From Sorghum bicolor (Eukaryota; Streptophyta; Magnoliopsida; Poales; Poaceae): a stretch of 64,000 nt of DNA. Under the pieces are notes generated by a model. The model was given only the letters and a program-made list of their open reading frames with translations. It made no database searches and was not told where the DNA came from. A program made the position numbers and the translations under genes. Where the stretch lies: the NCBI RefSeq assembly GCF_000003195.3, contig NC_012871.2, positions 1,537,997-1,601,996 on the forward strand. Reading direction: 5' to 3'. Positions 55,530 through 64,000 of this stretch are shown in pieces (position 1 is the first letter of the stretch; every line of letters starts with the position of its first letter).

Positions 55530-56735
55530 AATTCTAAATCATTTAACCTGGAGAGATAACCGTAACAGATCAAAGGTTGGATTACTACTCAGAAAAGAGA
55601 GCAAATCTATCAGAAAAAACAAAAGTGCAGATATATTGGGAGATATAGTTTGGGTCAAATGCTCTGTGTTTCCAGTGAAGGTCTTAAATTGTTGGTCTTG
55701 AAATTAGGAACTACTACTATAATTCTACATTAGGAACTTATGGAAGTACAGCACATCACTTGATCTCAGTTTGAGTTATGCATATATGACCAGCTGATCA
55801 AGTGATCATGTAATGGGAATTACTTGGGAATAAAAAGTGAAACCTGTTTGTAACCGTATGGTTCCGTTGCTTTTGTGAACTTTGAGATTGTGGTTACGCC
55901 ATGTCTCGCTTGAATTTAAAGGTCGTCATAACTTCTACTTATTTCTATTTATTAAATTATTAAAGCTTGTATGAGTGTTTATTTTTCAAAAAAAGAAGTA
56001 TATTTACATGCTTGTATGAGTGCTTTTTTTAAAAAGAAAAATCACAGGTTGGCTCCATTGCTTGTTATAGTCAGCCCTCGACCTACTTCTAAGTGCAACA
56101 TTAATCCTTTGGTGCAAAACTTTCGTATTGACTTGTATTCGTATTGACTTGGTAATACTGACGTAGATTCTCCTTGTACCCAAACCATAATTCCACCGAA
56201 ATCTTGTTGAGGAAAAAACCATGCGGGAATTTGGATTTGTTTGACAGGCGGAATTTCGTGGTACTTTCAAAGGAAATATTCCACGTGCTCTACAATCATA
56301 ATATAGGCCTTCCATCTTTCTAAGTTTCTAAAAAATGTTATCAATATTGTGATCCTAGAAAGGTTTATTATAAAAAACATGTTCAAGAATTATGTTAAAA
56401 TGCACAGTGGATTCGTTCTAGGTCGGTATAGCCAAGAGTCGGCACTCCCTTAGACCTAGGTCCATCGGAGCCCATAACATATCAAGAACTTGTGCCTAAC
56501 CTCACCAACAATTACCAATGTGGGACTAAACTAACAAACTTCCATATTACACATCAAGTCCAACTCTTCACATCATACAACCCTATACAATCTCCATGGG
56601 TTCTGATATCAGCTCGCTATACCCATGAGTCAGCACCCCCTCAAGCCCAGGTTTATCTCAAATAAGCCTACAACATATCAAGGTCTTGGAACTAATTCAA
56701 CCCAAAGAATAGTCTGATAAGTGAGGACTGGTCCA
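55530..56735. other. 3' flank of paralogue 6 and repeat-like sequence
   Basis: AT-rich flank. From about 56400 to 56720 the sequence (TATAGCCAAGAGTCGGCACTC and TATACCCATGAGTCAGCACC) contains two related segments, suggesting an old duplicated repeat. No gene was recognised. Confidence 0.4.
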
Positions 56736-56885
56736 CCTTATATGTTGCGCTCCCACCATCAATTACCGATGTGGGACTAAATCCAAAAGTGATAATGACA
56801 TTTGGTTTTACCTTATATGTTGCGCTCCCACCATCAATTACCGATGTGGGACTAAATCCAAAAGTGATAATGACATTTGGTTTTT
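56736..56885. repeat. 75-bp tandem duplication
   Basis: The unit starting CCTTATATGTTGCGCTCCC occurs at 56736 and again at 56811 with essentially no differences, so the duplication is recent. Confidence 0.95.
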
Positions 56886-56902
56886 AGCTAAGAGAGTACT
56901 AA

Positions 56903-57131
56903 GGGCACTCACAATGTAAGACTCTATCACAAAGTCTAAGATAATTAGTTACATATTATTTATGGTATTTTGTTGATGTGGCAGCATATTTATTAAGAAA
57001 GAGGTAATAAATAACTTTAGACAATTAATATTTATTCACAAAGTCCAAGTCTTATTTAGACTTTAAGTCCACATTATTCGAGGTAATAAATAACTTTAGA
57101 CTCTATGATAGAGTCTGCATTGTGAGTGCCC
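56903..57131. mobile_element. Tourist-like MITE (229 bp) with TAA target duplication
   Basis: The ends GGGCACTCACAATG and CATTGTGAGTGCCC are perfect inverted repeats, extended imperfectly through AAGACTCTATCA. TAA lies on both sides (56900-56902 and 57132-57134), as expected for PIF/Harbinger-related Tourist elements. There is no coding capacity. Confidence 0.9.
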
Positions 57132-57138
57132 TAAATGC

Positions 57139-57389
57139 TACTCCATCTGTCCCTGAAAGCTTCAATTACTAAAATCAGTGATATTAAGTTTGACCAACTT
57201 TATAGAAAAGAGCATCAATATTTATGACATAAAATGAGTATTTTATAAAAATATATTCTGTGATAAATCTAATGGGATTAATTTGGTACCATAAATCTTA
57301 GCGTTTTTCTAGAAATCCGGTCAAAGTTTAAAAAGTTTGACTTAAAATAGCTCTAGAAATTGAAGCCTTCAGAAACAAAGAGAGTACAA
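57139..57389. mobile_element. Stowaway-like MITE
   Basis: The left end TACTCCATCTGTCCCTGAAA and the right end TTCAGAAACAAAGAGAGTA are an inverted pair of the CTCCCTCCGTCCC class used by Stowaway elements, with flanking TA. The interior is AT-rich. Confidence 0.75.
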
Positions 57390-58340
57390 GCTAGCAAAGT
57401 CTCATAAACAAATATAGAAAAGGCCATAAATAATATTTGTTGGGCCAAAATGAACATTTTCTTATGCTCTAGCCTCTAAGCCCAGGCCAAGCTCAATTCA
57501 CACCACAATGCACACTGCTGGCTGCCGGGGGAAAGCTGTGTGGATTCTAGGACCCCACCGTAGTGCTTTTGCTGGAGAGAGTGCAGAGCCACGCCATTGT
57601 CACGAAGGATCCGGCGAGCCATGGCCGGCCGGTTAGGAAGGTGAGGGCGCGGTGTGCGGGCGGGGCATTGCACTCTTGCTCTAGTTACTCTATCAGTTGA
57701 TCCTGTATGCACTTTTGGATTTTTTATTTATTTGTCACCTTTAAGTGTGCCAACCCTGTGTGTGTCAATGACATGTGGGACCATATAAGTCACTGACATG
57801 TGGGCCAGGAACGGCAAATCTGTAAAAACCCACCATAAGGATGGCATGTTGGTGGCAAATAATTAGCCCTGCACTCTTGCTCTCTCTTCTCATTTTGCAA
57901 ATCCTGTATGCACTCATCTTCGCATATCACAACTAAATATATTTTTATAATTATTATGGTTTTTAATAAAGTTTAAAATGGTATTCCGGTATGCATGTTC
58001 TGTTCCTAGATGGAGAAAACAAAATAGCCTCGGGAGGGGGGGGGGGGTTCCTACTGTATAAACGGAGGGTAAGAGAACTCTCCCCCCGAGTTCATTGCTT
58101 AGGAGTGCACTCAGAAAACAGAGTAGCAGTACAAACCCATCAGGCCATTATAGGGGTTTGCCTATAAGTTCCTTAGGTTAAAAAAATTGGTAATTACACG
58201 AGGACTCAAGGTATATATTATTATTATTTTCTTCATCTTAACTTGTTCGTTTGGCTGATAAGCCATGACAGAAAGTATTTTTGGCTGATTTGCAATAATC
58301 AGCACGCCGTGTGACATGGACCAGCCGCCAGTGTTTATTT
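57390..58340. other. Intergenic, no supported gene
   Basis: It has a G-only run of 13 or so at about 58036-58048, and near 58245-58310 a GTTCGTTTGGCTGATAAGCC segment typical of another small grass transposon family. No domain-bearing frame was found. Confidence 0.4.
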
Positions 58341-58689
58341 GGGCCCTGTTTAGTTTACCATTCAAAATTTTTTCATCCATCCCATCGAATCTTTAGACAC
58401 ATACATGGAACATTAAATGTACATAAAAAAATAAACTAATTACACAGTTTGGTTAAAAATCGCGAGACGAATCTTTTAAGCCTAGTTACTCCATGATTAG
58501 TCTTAAGTGCTACAGTAACCCACATGTGCTAATGACAGATTAATTATGCTTAATAGATTTGTCTTGCAGTTTCCTGACGAGCTATGTAATTTGTTTTTTT
58601 ATTAATTTCTAAAAACCCCTCCCGACATCCTTCCGACACATCCGATGTGACACTCAAAAAATTTTCATCTCCAATCTAAATAGGGCCTT
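58341..58689. mobile_element. MITE of the GGCCCTGTTTAG class
   Basis: It begins GGGCCCTGTTTAGTTTACC and ends AATCTAAATAGGGCCTTA, an imperfect inverted terminal repeat. The interior shares AACTAATTACACAGTTTGG and GCGAGACGAAT with the palindromic pair at 32339-32813, so the elements are related. Confidence 0.75.
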
Positions 58690-59366
58690 ACACAGCGACG
58701 ACCACAGCAGGAGCAAAAAAAAAAAAAAAACAGAGCATCGTTAATTTCCCACAGCCTTGTTGTTGCCTATGCTAGCAGCTAGCTCGGCGCCTGCATGCAA
58801 CATTGATCGTTGCACTGCACTTGCACTTGCACTTGCACCCCAGGAGAATTAATTTTGAAGGTGGGTCCGTTCGTAGTTTCTGGAAGGAACGGGAATTGAC
58901 AAGGCATCCGCCGCTGACCAGTGCTTTTTTTTCCAATGCGACGGCCAGACACGGACGAGCACGCTCGGCGGTGTTGGCCACAAGCTGTGGTGTGGTGTGG
59001 TCTGGCACTCTGCAAAACCGCAGCCGCCCGTCGTCTTCCCTGGCCACGGGATGCACGCGCGCGGCGGCGGACGACCACCACCGCCTCCCGTCGTCGTCAC
59101 CCGGCCCGGTGCCGTGCGCCGCGTATGCACGCGCGCCGGCCGACCACACCACGCGGAACACCACTAGTACAAAAGTAGAAAACGATCGAGCGCGCACGAC
59201 GTCGTCGTGTGTCTCACAATTAAAAGTCACACCACACCGCGGACACAGCCAACACCAAGTGTCTGCGCTCTGCACCCACCAGCGACCCAAAAACTCCTGC
59301 GGCGTCGTCTCTCCATCGGCCCCGGCCAGTCATCTCGTCGATCGCCCGGCGGGCCGTCGCGCGGCG
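58690..59366. other. GC-rich upstream region of the hypothetical gene at 59367
   Basis: GC rises sharply from about 58900. Open frames run on both strands here, as expected of GC-rich grass DNA, and no domain is recognised. The plus frame is open upstream to 58803. Confidence 0.35.
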
Positions 59367-59780
59367 ATGTCGTCGTCGACCCAGCTGTCCGGCAGCTGGT
59401 CGTCAGCGGCGGAGAGGATCGGGCTGCACCTGCAGGGGCGGCGACCGATCCTGCAGGCCCTCGGCCGCCGCTCGGTCTCTGCGGCAGCGGCGGTCATGGC
59501 GGACGACGAGCGAGCAGCTGGCGGTGGCGGTGGCGGTGGCGGCGTCCGAGCCGGGGCCGTGCCGCCGCCACGTCACCACGCCTCGTCTGATGAGCCTGCT
59601 GCAGCAGCAGCTGCGACTGCGACTGCGAGTCCAACCAGATCGGGAACGGGCGGCGCCGCCGGCTCGCCTGGCGATGGAGATGATGGTGCGCTTCTCGGAG
59701 CCGCCGCACCGTCGCCGCCGCCGGGTCTCAGCACCGCCGAGTTCGCTCTGTCCATCCTCGTCGACTGCTTCGGCCACTAG
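59367..59780 (+). CDS. Hypothetical GC-rich small protein
   Basis: This 137-residue frame is rich in Ala, Gly, Ser and Pro. It has a basic N-terminal half (SAAERIGLHLQGRRPILQ), a poly-Gly stretch, a low-complexity middle and a short hydrophobic end (GLSTAEFALSILVDCFGH). I do not recognise a family. The ATG has a GGCGATGT context, and the frame is also open upstream to 58803. The GC-rich block ends just after the stop and is followed by AT-rich sequence like a 3' end, which favours a real gene. The minus strand is open as well, so a chance frame cannot be excluded. Confidence 0.4.
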   Translation: MSSSTQLSGSWSSAAERIGLHLQGRRPILQALGRRSVSAAAAVMADDERAAGGGGGGGGVRAGAVPPPRHHASSDEPAAAAAATATASPTRSGTGGAAGSPGDGDDGALLGAAAPSPPPGLSTAEFALSILVDCFGH

Positions 59781-61115
59781 CTAGCTTAGAGATCGTGCTC
59801 GCACTGTGTACTGTAGTGTAGCCCTTTTCTCTCAGGCTCTCAATGACTTGACTATTTGTATACTAATAATACTATAGATGTATTATTTTATATATAATAA
59901 TAATATACACACGCGTGAGATATTTTATATTCTCAAATGCAAAGTGTACAAACTGAAATTTGAAATTTGAGCACAAAGTCAAAAGGATCTACGGAGTACT
60001 GTATTTTTTTATTTTTTTTTGAACTTTACTTGGAATTGTTTGCTTTGTGGGAAGGCATTTGGAATTCTCCCATTCTTTATTTGACGTGTTCATCCACAGG
60101 GAATGTGGAAGAAACACTTGGGCCAACGCAAAAAGGTAGCCCAGGTGGCCCAAACTTACTGTTCCGCGAGCCCAAATATATGGGTCCAAATATTTGGTGC
60201 TGATCTCGATCGGGGAAGCCCAAAAGAAATAATCCAGAAACTTTTTAGGTCCTGTTTGTTTGCATGCATGAACTAAATTGGCCTGGACAGATGAATAGAG
60301 CCCCCCGGGTATTCCCAGTCAAGCTACATACTTCGTTTGTTTGGTAGACTTGTAGTATCTATTGATCCTGGTTTTATATATAGAGAAGATGATGTTTGTT
60401 TGTCTAGAAATATCACATGGCCCACATCTCAGCCTCTTCCACCGGAACACTTGCACCCGCACTTTAACAGCCTTGGAGAACGAGGCAGTCGTGCCTGCCA
60501 GAAACAACCCTTCCTTTTTGTTTCTGCGTGGCCAGGCTCCAGGCTGCTTTAAAGCCCGTGCACCCAGGCCCACGATGTCTCCAGGCTAACAAACATGCGC
60601 AGCTGCAGCATGTAGCTTGCACCGCAGACCTTCCACATAGGCAAAATCCAGAGCTATTCAGACATGAACAGAATGTCAAAGATCTTCCACATAAGCAAAA
60701 TGGTATGACGGACGACGCATCTACAGGAAGAAAAGGAATTAAGGAAGAGCTAAGAAGTATAATGTTTAAAGCACACGCATCATCAGTAATTCACAAACTA
60801 AGGATCTACTAGCTAAGAAGGGTAGTACGAGTGGTATATATACACACACCATGCATGATGACTCGTCACATTTCCACCCGGGATGATAGCAAGGAAGACG
60901 AGGTCACTATCGCGGGCAGGTTCAACGAATCTAACGAGAAAATTAACACCTAGCTAGCAGTAGGCTAGCTTATGCCGTGTTAATTGGGAGGAGGACACGA
61001 ACTTTGGTTGACTTTGATTGATACGGCCAGCTAGCTAGCTGTACGTCGTAGCCTGTGTACGAGCCTGGTTGGTCGTCCCCGGCCGGCCGGTAACCAAGGG
61101 CGGTGGAGTAGTAGG
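59781..61115. other. Intergenic, repeat-like, no supported gene
   Basis: GGTCCTGTTTGTTTGCATG near 60250 and CGTTTGTTTGGTAGAC near 60333 look like ends of small transposons, but pairing is not clear. Short open frames at 60319-60812 occur on both strands with no domain. The right part is the probable 3' region of the minus-strand gene at 61116. Confidence 0.4.
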
Positions 61116-61859
61116 CTACTGTCGCCGGAAGACGTGCTCCTCGCCGGTACGGTGGTTGACGTGGCGGATCCACCGTCCACGGCCGCCACCGCTGGGCCTC
61201 CTGCTGTGCTGCGTCGTCGGCAGCAGGCTGGGCCCCTTGCCGACCCCGACGTGCAGCACCTCGACGCCGCCGGCGCCGATGGGGAGGTAGGCGGCGCGCA
61301 CGACCCTGGTCCCGGCCGCCAGCATCCCCCACCACGGCGGCGCGGCGGCGGCGCGACGCCGGACGCCGCCGCCGCCGTGGCGCACGACGACGACCATGCC
61401 CCTGGGCCCTGGCCTCGCCGCCCTCAGCACGACCGCCGCGTCCCGCCGCCGCGCGTCGAGCACCAGCAGGTCCACGCCCTCCAGCCGCGCCATGGCCGCC
61501 TCGGTGGCGGCGGCGGCGGAGAAGGACGACGAGGAGGAGCCGGAGCCGGAGCCGGAGCCGGAGTTGGTGGTGGCCTCGTCTTCAGTTGGAGGCGCAGGCG
61601 CGTCGTCAACGACGTCGAGGCGGGCGTAGCGTCCGCCCGTGCGTCGCGCGGCGGCGGCGAGCGCGAGGCTGGTGGTGGTAGACGTGGATGAGGCGGAGTC
61701 CGGAGCGTCGACGATGAGCCGGGCGTTCCAGCCGCCGGCCATGGCGGCGAGGAGCTCGGCGAGCTCGGGCGAGGCGTCGGCGGAGTCGACGTTTGCGATT
61801 GCACGGACGCCGTCGATGTAGGCCTTGGAGGCCGTGTCGGGGCACCACACGAGCTTCAT
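61116..61859 (-). CDS. DUF1442 family protein
   Basis: This complete 247-residue frame in one exon begins MKLVWCPDTASKAYIDGV, the hallmark start of plant DUF1442 proteins. Further matches are ELLAAMAGGWNARLIVDA, MARLEGVDLLVLDARRRD, GMVVVVRHG and a C-terminal GRWIRHVNHRTGEEHV. The fold is probably Rossmann/methyltransferase-like, judged from the beta-alpha pattern LIVDA, LLVLDAR and VVVVRHG, but the biochemical role of the family is not established. A Ser/Gly run (GSGSGSGSSSSS) around residue 105 is a low-complexity insertion made by GGAGCC repeats. GC content is high, as in many grass genes. A TATA box lies about 240 bases upstream, and the leader has pyrimidine-rich GAAGA/TTCTC repeats. Confidence 0.9.
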   Translation of the reverse strand: MKLVWCPDTASKAYIDGVRAIANVDSADASPELAELLAAMAGGWNARLIVDAPDSASSTSTTTSLALAAAARRTGGRYARLDVVDDAPAPPTEDEATTNSGSGSGSGSSSSSFSAAAATEAAMARLEGVDLLVLDARRRDAAVVLRAARPGPRGMVVVVRHGGGGVRRRAAAAPPWWGMLAAGTRVVRAAYLPIGAGGVEVLHVGVGKGPSLLPTTQHSRRPSGGGRGRWIRHVNHRTGEEHVFRRQ

Positions 61860-61939
61860 CGATCGATCCAGCTCTCGTCGTCCCCTCCAGGTCGCTGGGT
61901 GGATCGACGACTCGATTGCTGGTTACTTGGCGGCGAAGG

Positions 61940-61990
61940 AAGGAATGGAATGGAATGGAAGGGAAGCGAGAAGAGAAGAGAAGAGAAGAA
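61940..61990. repeat. Short GGAAT and GAGAA repeats in the leader of the DUF1442 gene
   Basis: GGAATGGAATGGAAT and GAAGAGAAGAGAAGAGAA runs; on the minus strand this is a CT-rich leader, a common feature of plant 5' untranslated regions. Confidence 0.7.
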
Positions 61991-62099
61991 AGGGTTTATT
62001 CTCGGTGTGGGGCGTGGAGAAGGGCGGGGGCATAGAAAAGAGAAGCGGACGGACGATGGAAAATGAGAGTGATGAGCGGTGGTGGATAAGCGAGAGCGG

Positions 62100-62107
62100 A
62101 TATATAT
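62100..62107 (-). promoter_or_regulatory. TATA box of the DUF1442 gene
   Basis: ATATATAT in a GC-rich context, about 240 bases from the start codon on the minus strand. Confidence 0.6.
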
Positions 62108-62158
62108 GCGATCTGTGGGCTGCGCTGACGCCCCCCCGCCCGTTGACGATTCGACCGA

Positions 62159-62195
62159 GCATGCCATGCCATGGCATGGCATGGCATGGCATGGC
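62159..62195. repeat. CATGG-type pentanucleotide repeat
   Basis: GCATG/GGCAT units (ATGGCATGGCATGGCATGG) are repeated about six times in the upstream region of the DUF1442 gene. Confidence 0.85.
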
Positions 62196-62616
62196 GGCAA
62201 CATGGACCTGCTTGGACAGACGACAGGTACGGTACGGCCGCTTCAACTTCAAGGCAGGCGGCACCAAAAAAAAAAAAACTAGCACTGCTACCGGCCGGGC
62301 CGGGGTGAACGGACGGACGGGAGGCGGCCGCTCGTGACGGACGGACGGGGTGCTCCAGGTGGGTGGGTGGGCCGGCGTGTCACGTAACGTATCTTGACCC
62401 AACTAAAGGCTAATCCTTGTCGGCTCGTGACACCCAATAACTGCCCGCGCCGCCCGCCCGCCCGCAAGTGCTCCTATCGGCTGCCCAGTCTTTTCTTTTT
62501 CTTCTTCTCCTTCCTTTTTTTCTCTCTTGCTTTTCTTCTTTCTTTTTCCATTTCAGAGCACCCACGGTGGTGGATGACTGGAAAAAGAAAAAAGGAGAAG
62601 GAGAAGGAGGATGGTT

Positions 62617-62904
62617 GGGTCCGTTTGGGATCCAGATGAGCTCCAGCTTCACCTTCTTGGGAAAAAAAAAAGAATGACATCCAACCATCCAAATACTCAA
62701 AATGCTAACTGATTCATGTAGGCATCAGTAGAGAATTACTTCTCCGTTTACACTACGAGGGGAGAGCTTAAAAACACAACATGTTTTCACTCTGCTCCCT
62801 ATTATATTCTCGTGGGGATCAGCAGAGAATCAATTCTCATCAACAATTCAAAAAAAAGCTGAGGGACCCTAAATCAACCAGGGAGCAGAGCTCTCCCAAA
62901 CAGA
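62617..62904. mobile_element. Small transposon with GGGTCCGTTTGG ends
   Basis: GGGTCCGTTTGG at the left and CCAAACAGACCC at the right form an imperfect 12-base inverted repeat around ~290 bases without coding capacity. The family, possibly hAT-like, is not certain. Confidence 0.5.
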
Positions 62905-64000
62905 CCCTAAATCAATCGGTACTTCGGTACTACATCACAATTCAAAAAAGCAGAGGGAAACATATGAACATAGCCGCATTCCTCGTTCTGGGAGCATCGC
63001 GTCGCGTCACATCGAGAACATCCACGTTCCTGACATCTCTCTCAGAGAGAGAGAGAGAGAGAGGATGCATGGTCGAGTCAATCAGTACTTTGGTACGTCA
63101 TATAGATTGACAAAGTCACCACATTAACGTCTCCTATCGATGAGCACGTTACTCGACACTTGACAGAGACGACCGGTGTTTCCTTCTGACTACCGTCCAC
63201 AGTTTGCGTGCACCGATTCATCTATCATCCGGGATGGTCATGCATTCCGTCTGGTGTTCCTCATCATGTATTCACATGTGTGGTGACTTCTACAGAGTTT
63301 TAGGTTTTCTCTGATATCTCTTAGACATCGGTGTTGTTGTTAACATATTAATCTAACACATAACAAATGGGGGGAAAAGTGAAGCTTCATTTCATTCGAT
63401 TGATTCAGGGCTTAATTTCACTTGATTTTCCCCTTATTCTAAGGATATATGTCATGTAGACCTCTCCTTCAATTTAGCAAGGCTAGGGTTAGGATTTGAG
63501 GGCATGCATACATTATTCCGCTAGACTCATACAGATCGATAGGGAAACGTTGCTCCGACGGTGTTGCGTGGGCGGTGGGGATTAGCCAGACAGTGCAGAA
63601 AAGGCAATTGAGCAGGGCAAGGACGAGGTGCGATGTTGATATAGTCTTGTAGTGTACAACATGCTAGTGTGGAGATCATATATGATGGGAGAGTCGGGCG
63701 AGGGGCGCTGGCGATAGGTCATTGTCAGAGTCAGATGGAGAGGGAGAGCCGAAGAGGGGAGTTTGAGTCAGTGCAGGCAAAAAAAGAAGAAGAATATAGA
63801 TAAATATAAGATGGAGAGAGAGGAGAATATTTGAATTGGACGCTCTATTTCAAATCTATAAATGATTAATAAGAAAATATCGAGCGGTGGTAGCTCCTCA
63901 AATATTTTTTGTTGTTGTCGTCTAGCTAGATAGATAGACCTTATTACCGAATTGCACGAGAATTTTATAAATAAACTAAAACAAGAGCCGTACCATCTGT
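62905..64000. other. Intergenic, no supported gene
   Basis: A (GA)n run lies at about 63043-63064. The rest is unremarkable AT-rich or mixed sequence with only short open frames. Confidence 0.45.

Noticed and set aside
58803..59366. Upstream part of the 325-codon frame before the hypothetical gene
   Set aside because: GC-rich DNA is open in several frames on both strands here, and the upstream part has no recognised domain. Only the 59367 start is retained, at low confidence.
60240..60812. Possible transposon with GTTTGTTTG ends and short frames
   Set aside because: End pairing and target duplication could not be defined, and the frames on both strands have no domain.

Overview
This is nuclear DNA of a grass, most likely an Andropogoneae species close to sorghum. 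The evidence is GT-AG introns, the density and kinds of transposons (Ty3/gypsy, CACTA with TTTAGTCCCGG subterminal hairpins, Tourist/Stowaway-like MITEs, LINEs), GC-rich 5' gene ends and several grass-type protein families. No organellar, bacterial or viral genome features were seen. All calls come from reading the sequence and the translated frames; no searches were run.

Layout. 1-5402 is a decayed Ty3/gypsy retrotransposon on the minus strand with one whole LTR. 5688-7276 is a non-autonomous CACTA element, and a CACTA end remnant lies near 8418. 8794-10753 is a two-exon F-box gene whose second exon adds a C-terminal hydrophobic segment. About 11041-12840 is a dead copy of a grass repeat family with zinc knuckles. 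18235-32102 is a 13.9-kb CACTA transposon with intact ends and an AGA target duplication. It carries decayed Tnp2 transposase and Ulp1-type (C48) protease genes, together with tandem arrays and a long two-phase microsatellite. 32339-32813 is a head-to-head MITE pair forming a large palindrome.

The main genic content is a plus-strand tandem family of six paralogues at 14614, 34530, 39039, 46829, 50810 and 53979. Five are full length (516-532 aa) and the first is truncated (377 aa). Each starts with a helical domain resembling the Rx_N/CC domain of plant NLR immune receptors, but none contains a P-loop, NB-ARC or LRR. The remaining ~400 residues are a conserved region that I cannot assign to a function. 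The genes share a 5'-leader intron ending just before the ATG. Later insertions pushed the copies apart: the CACTA element, a LINE with a 19-bp target duplication, a second LINE, and a solo LTR with a GAGGA duplication.

The right end (55.5-64 kb) holds a MITE cluster, a GC-rich hypothetical gene at 59367 and a complete DUF1442-family gene at 61116-61859 on the minus strand. The rest shows no gene that I can support.
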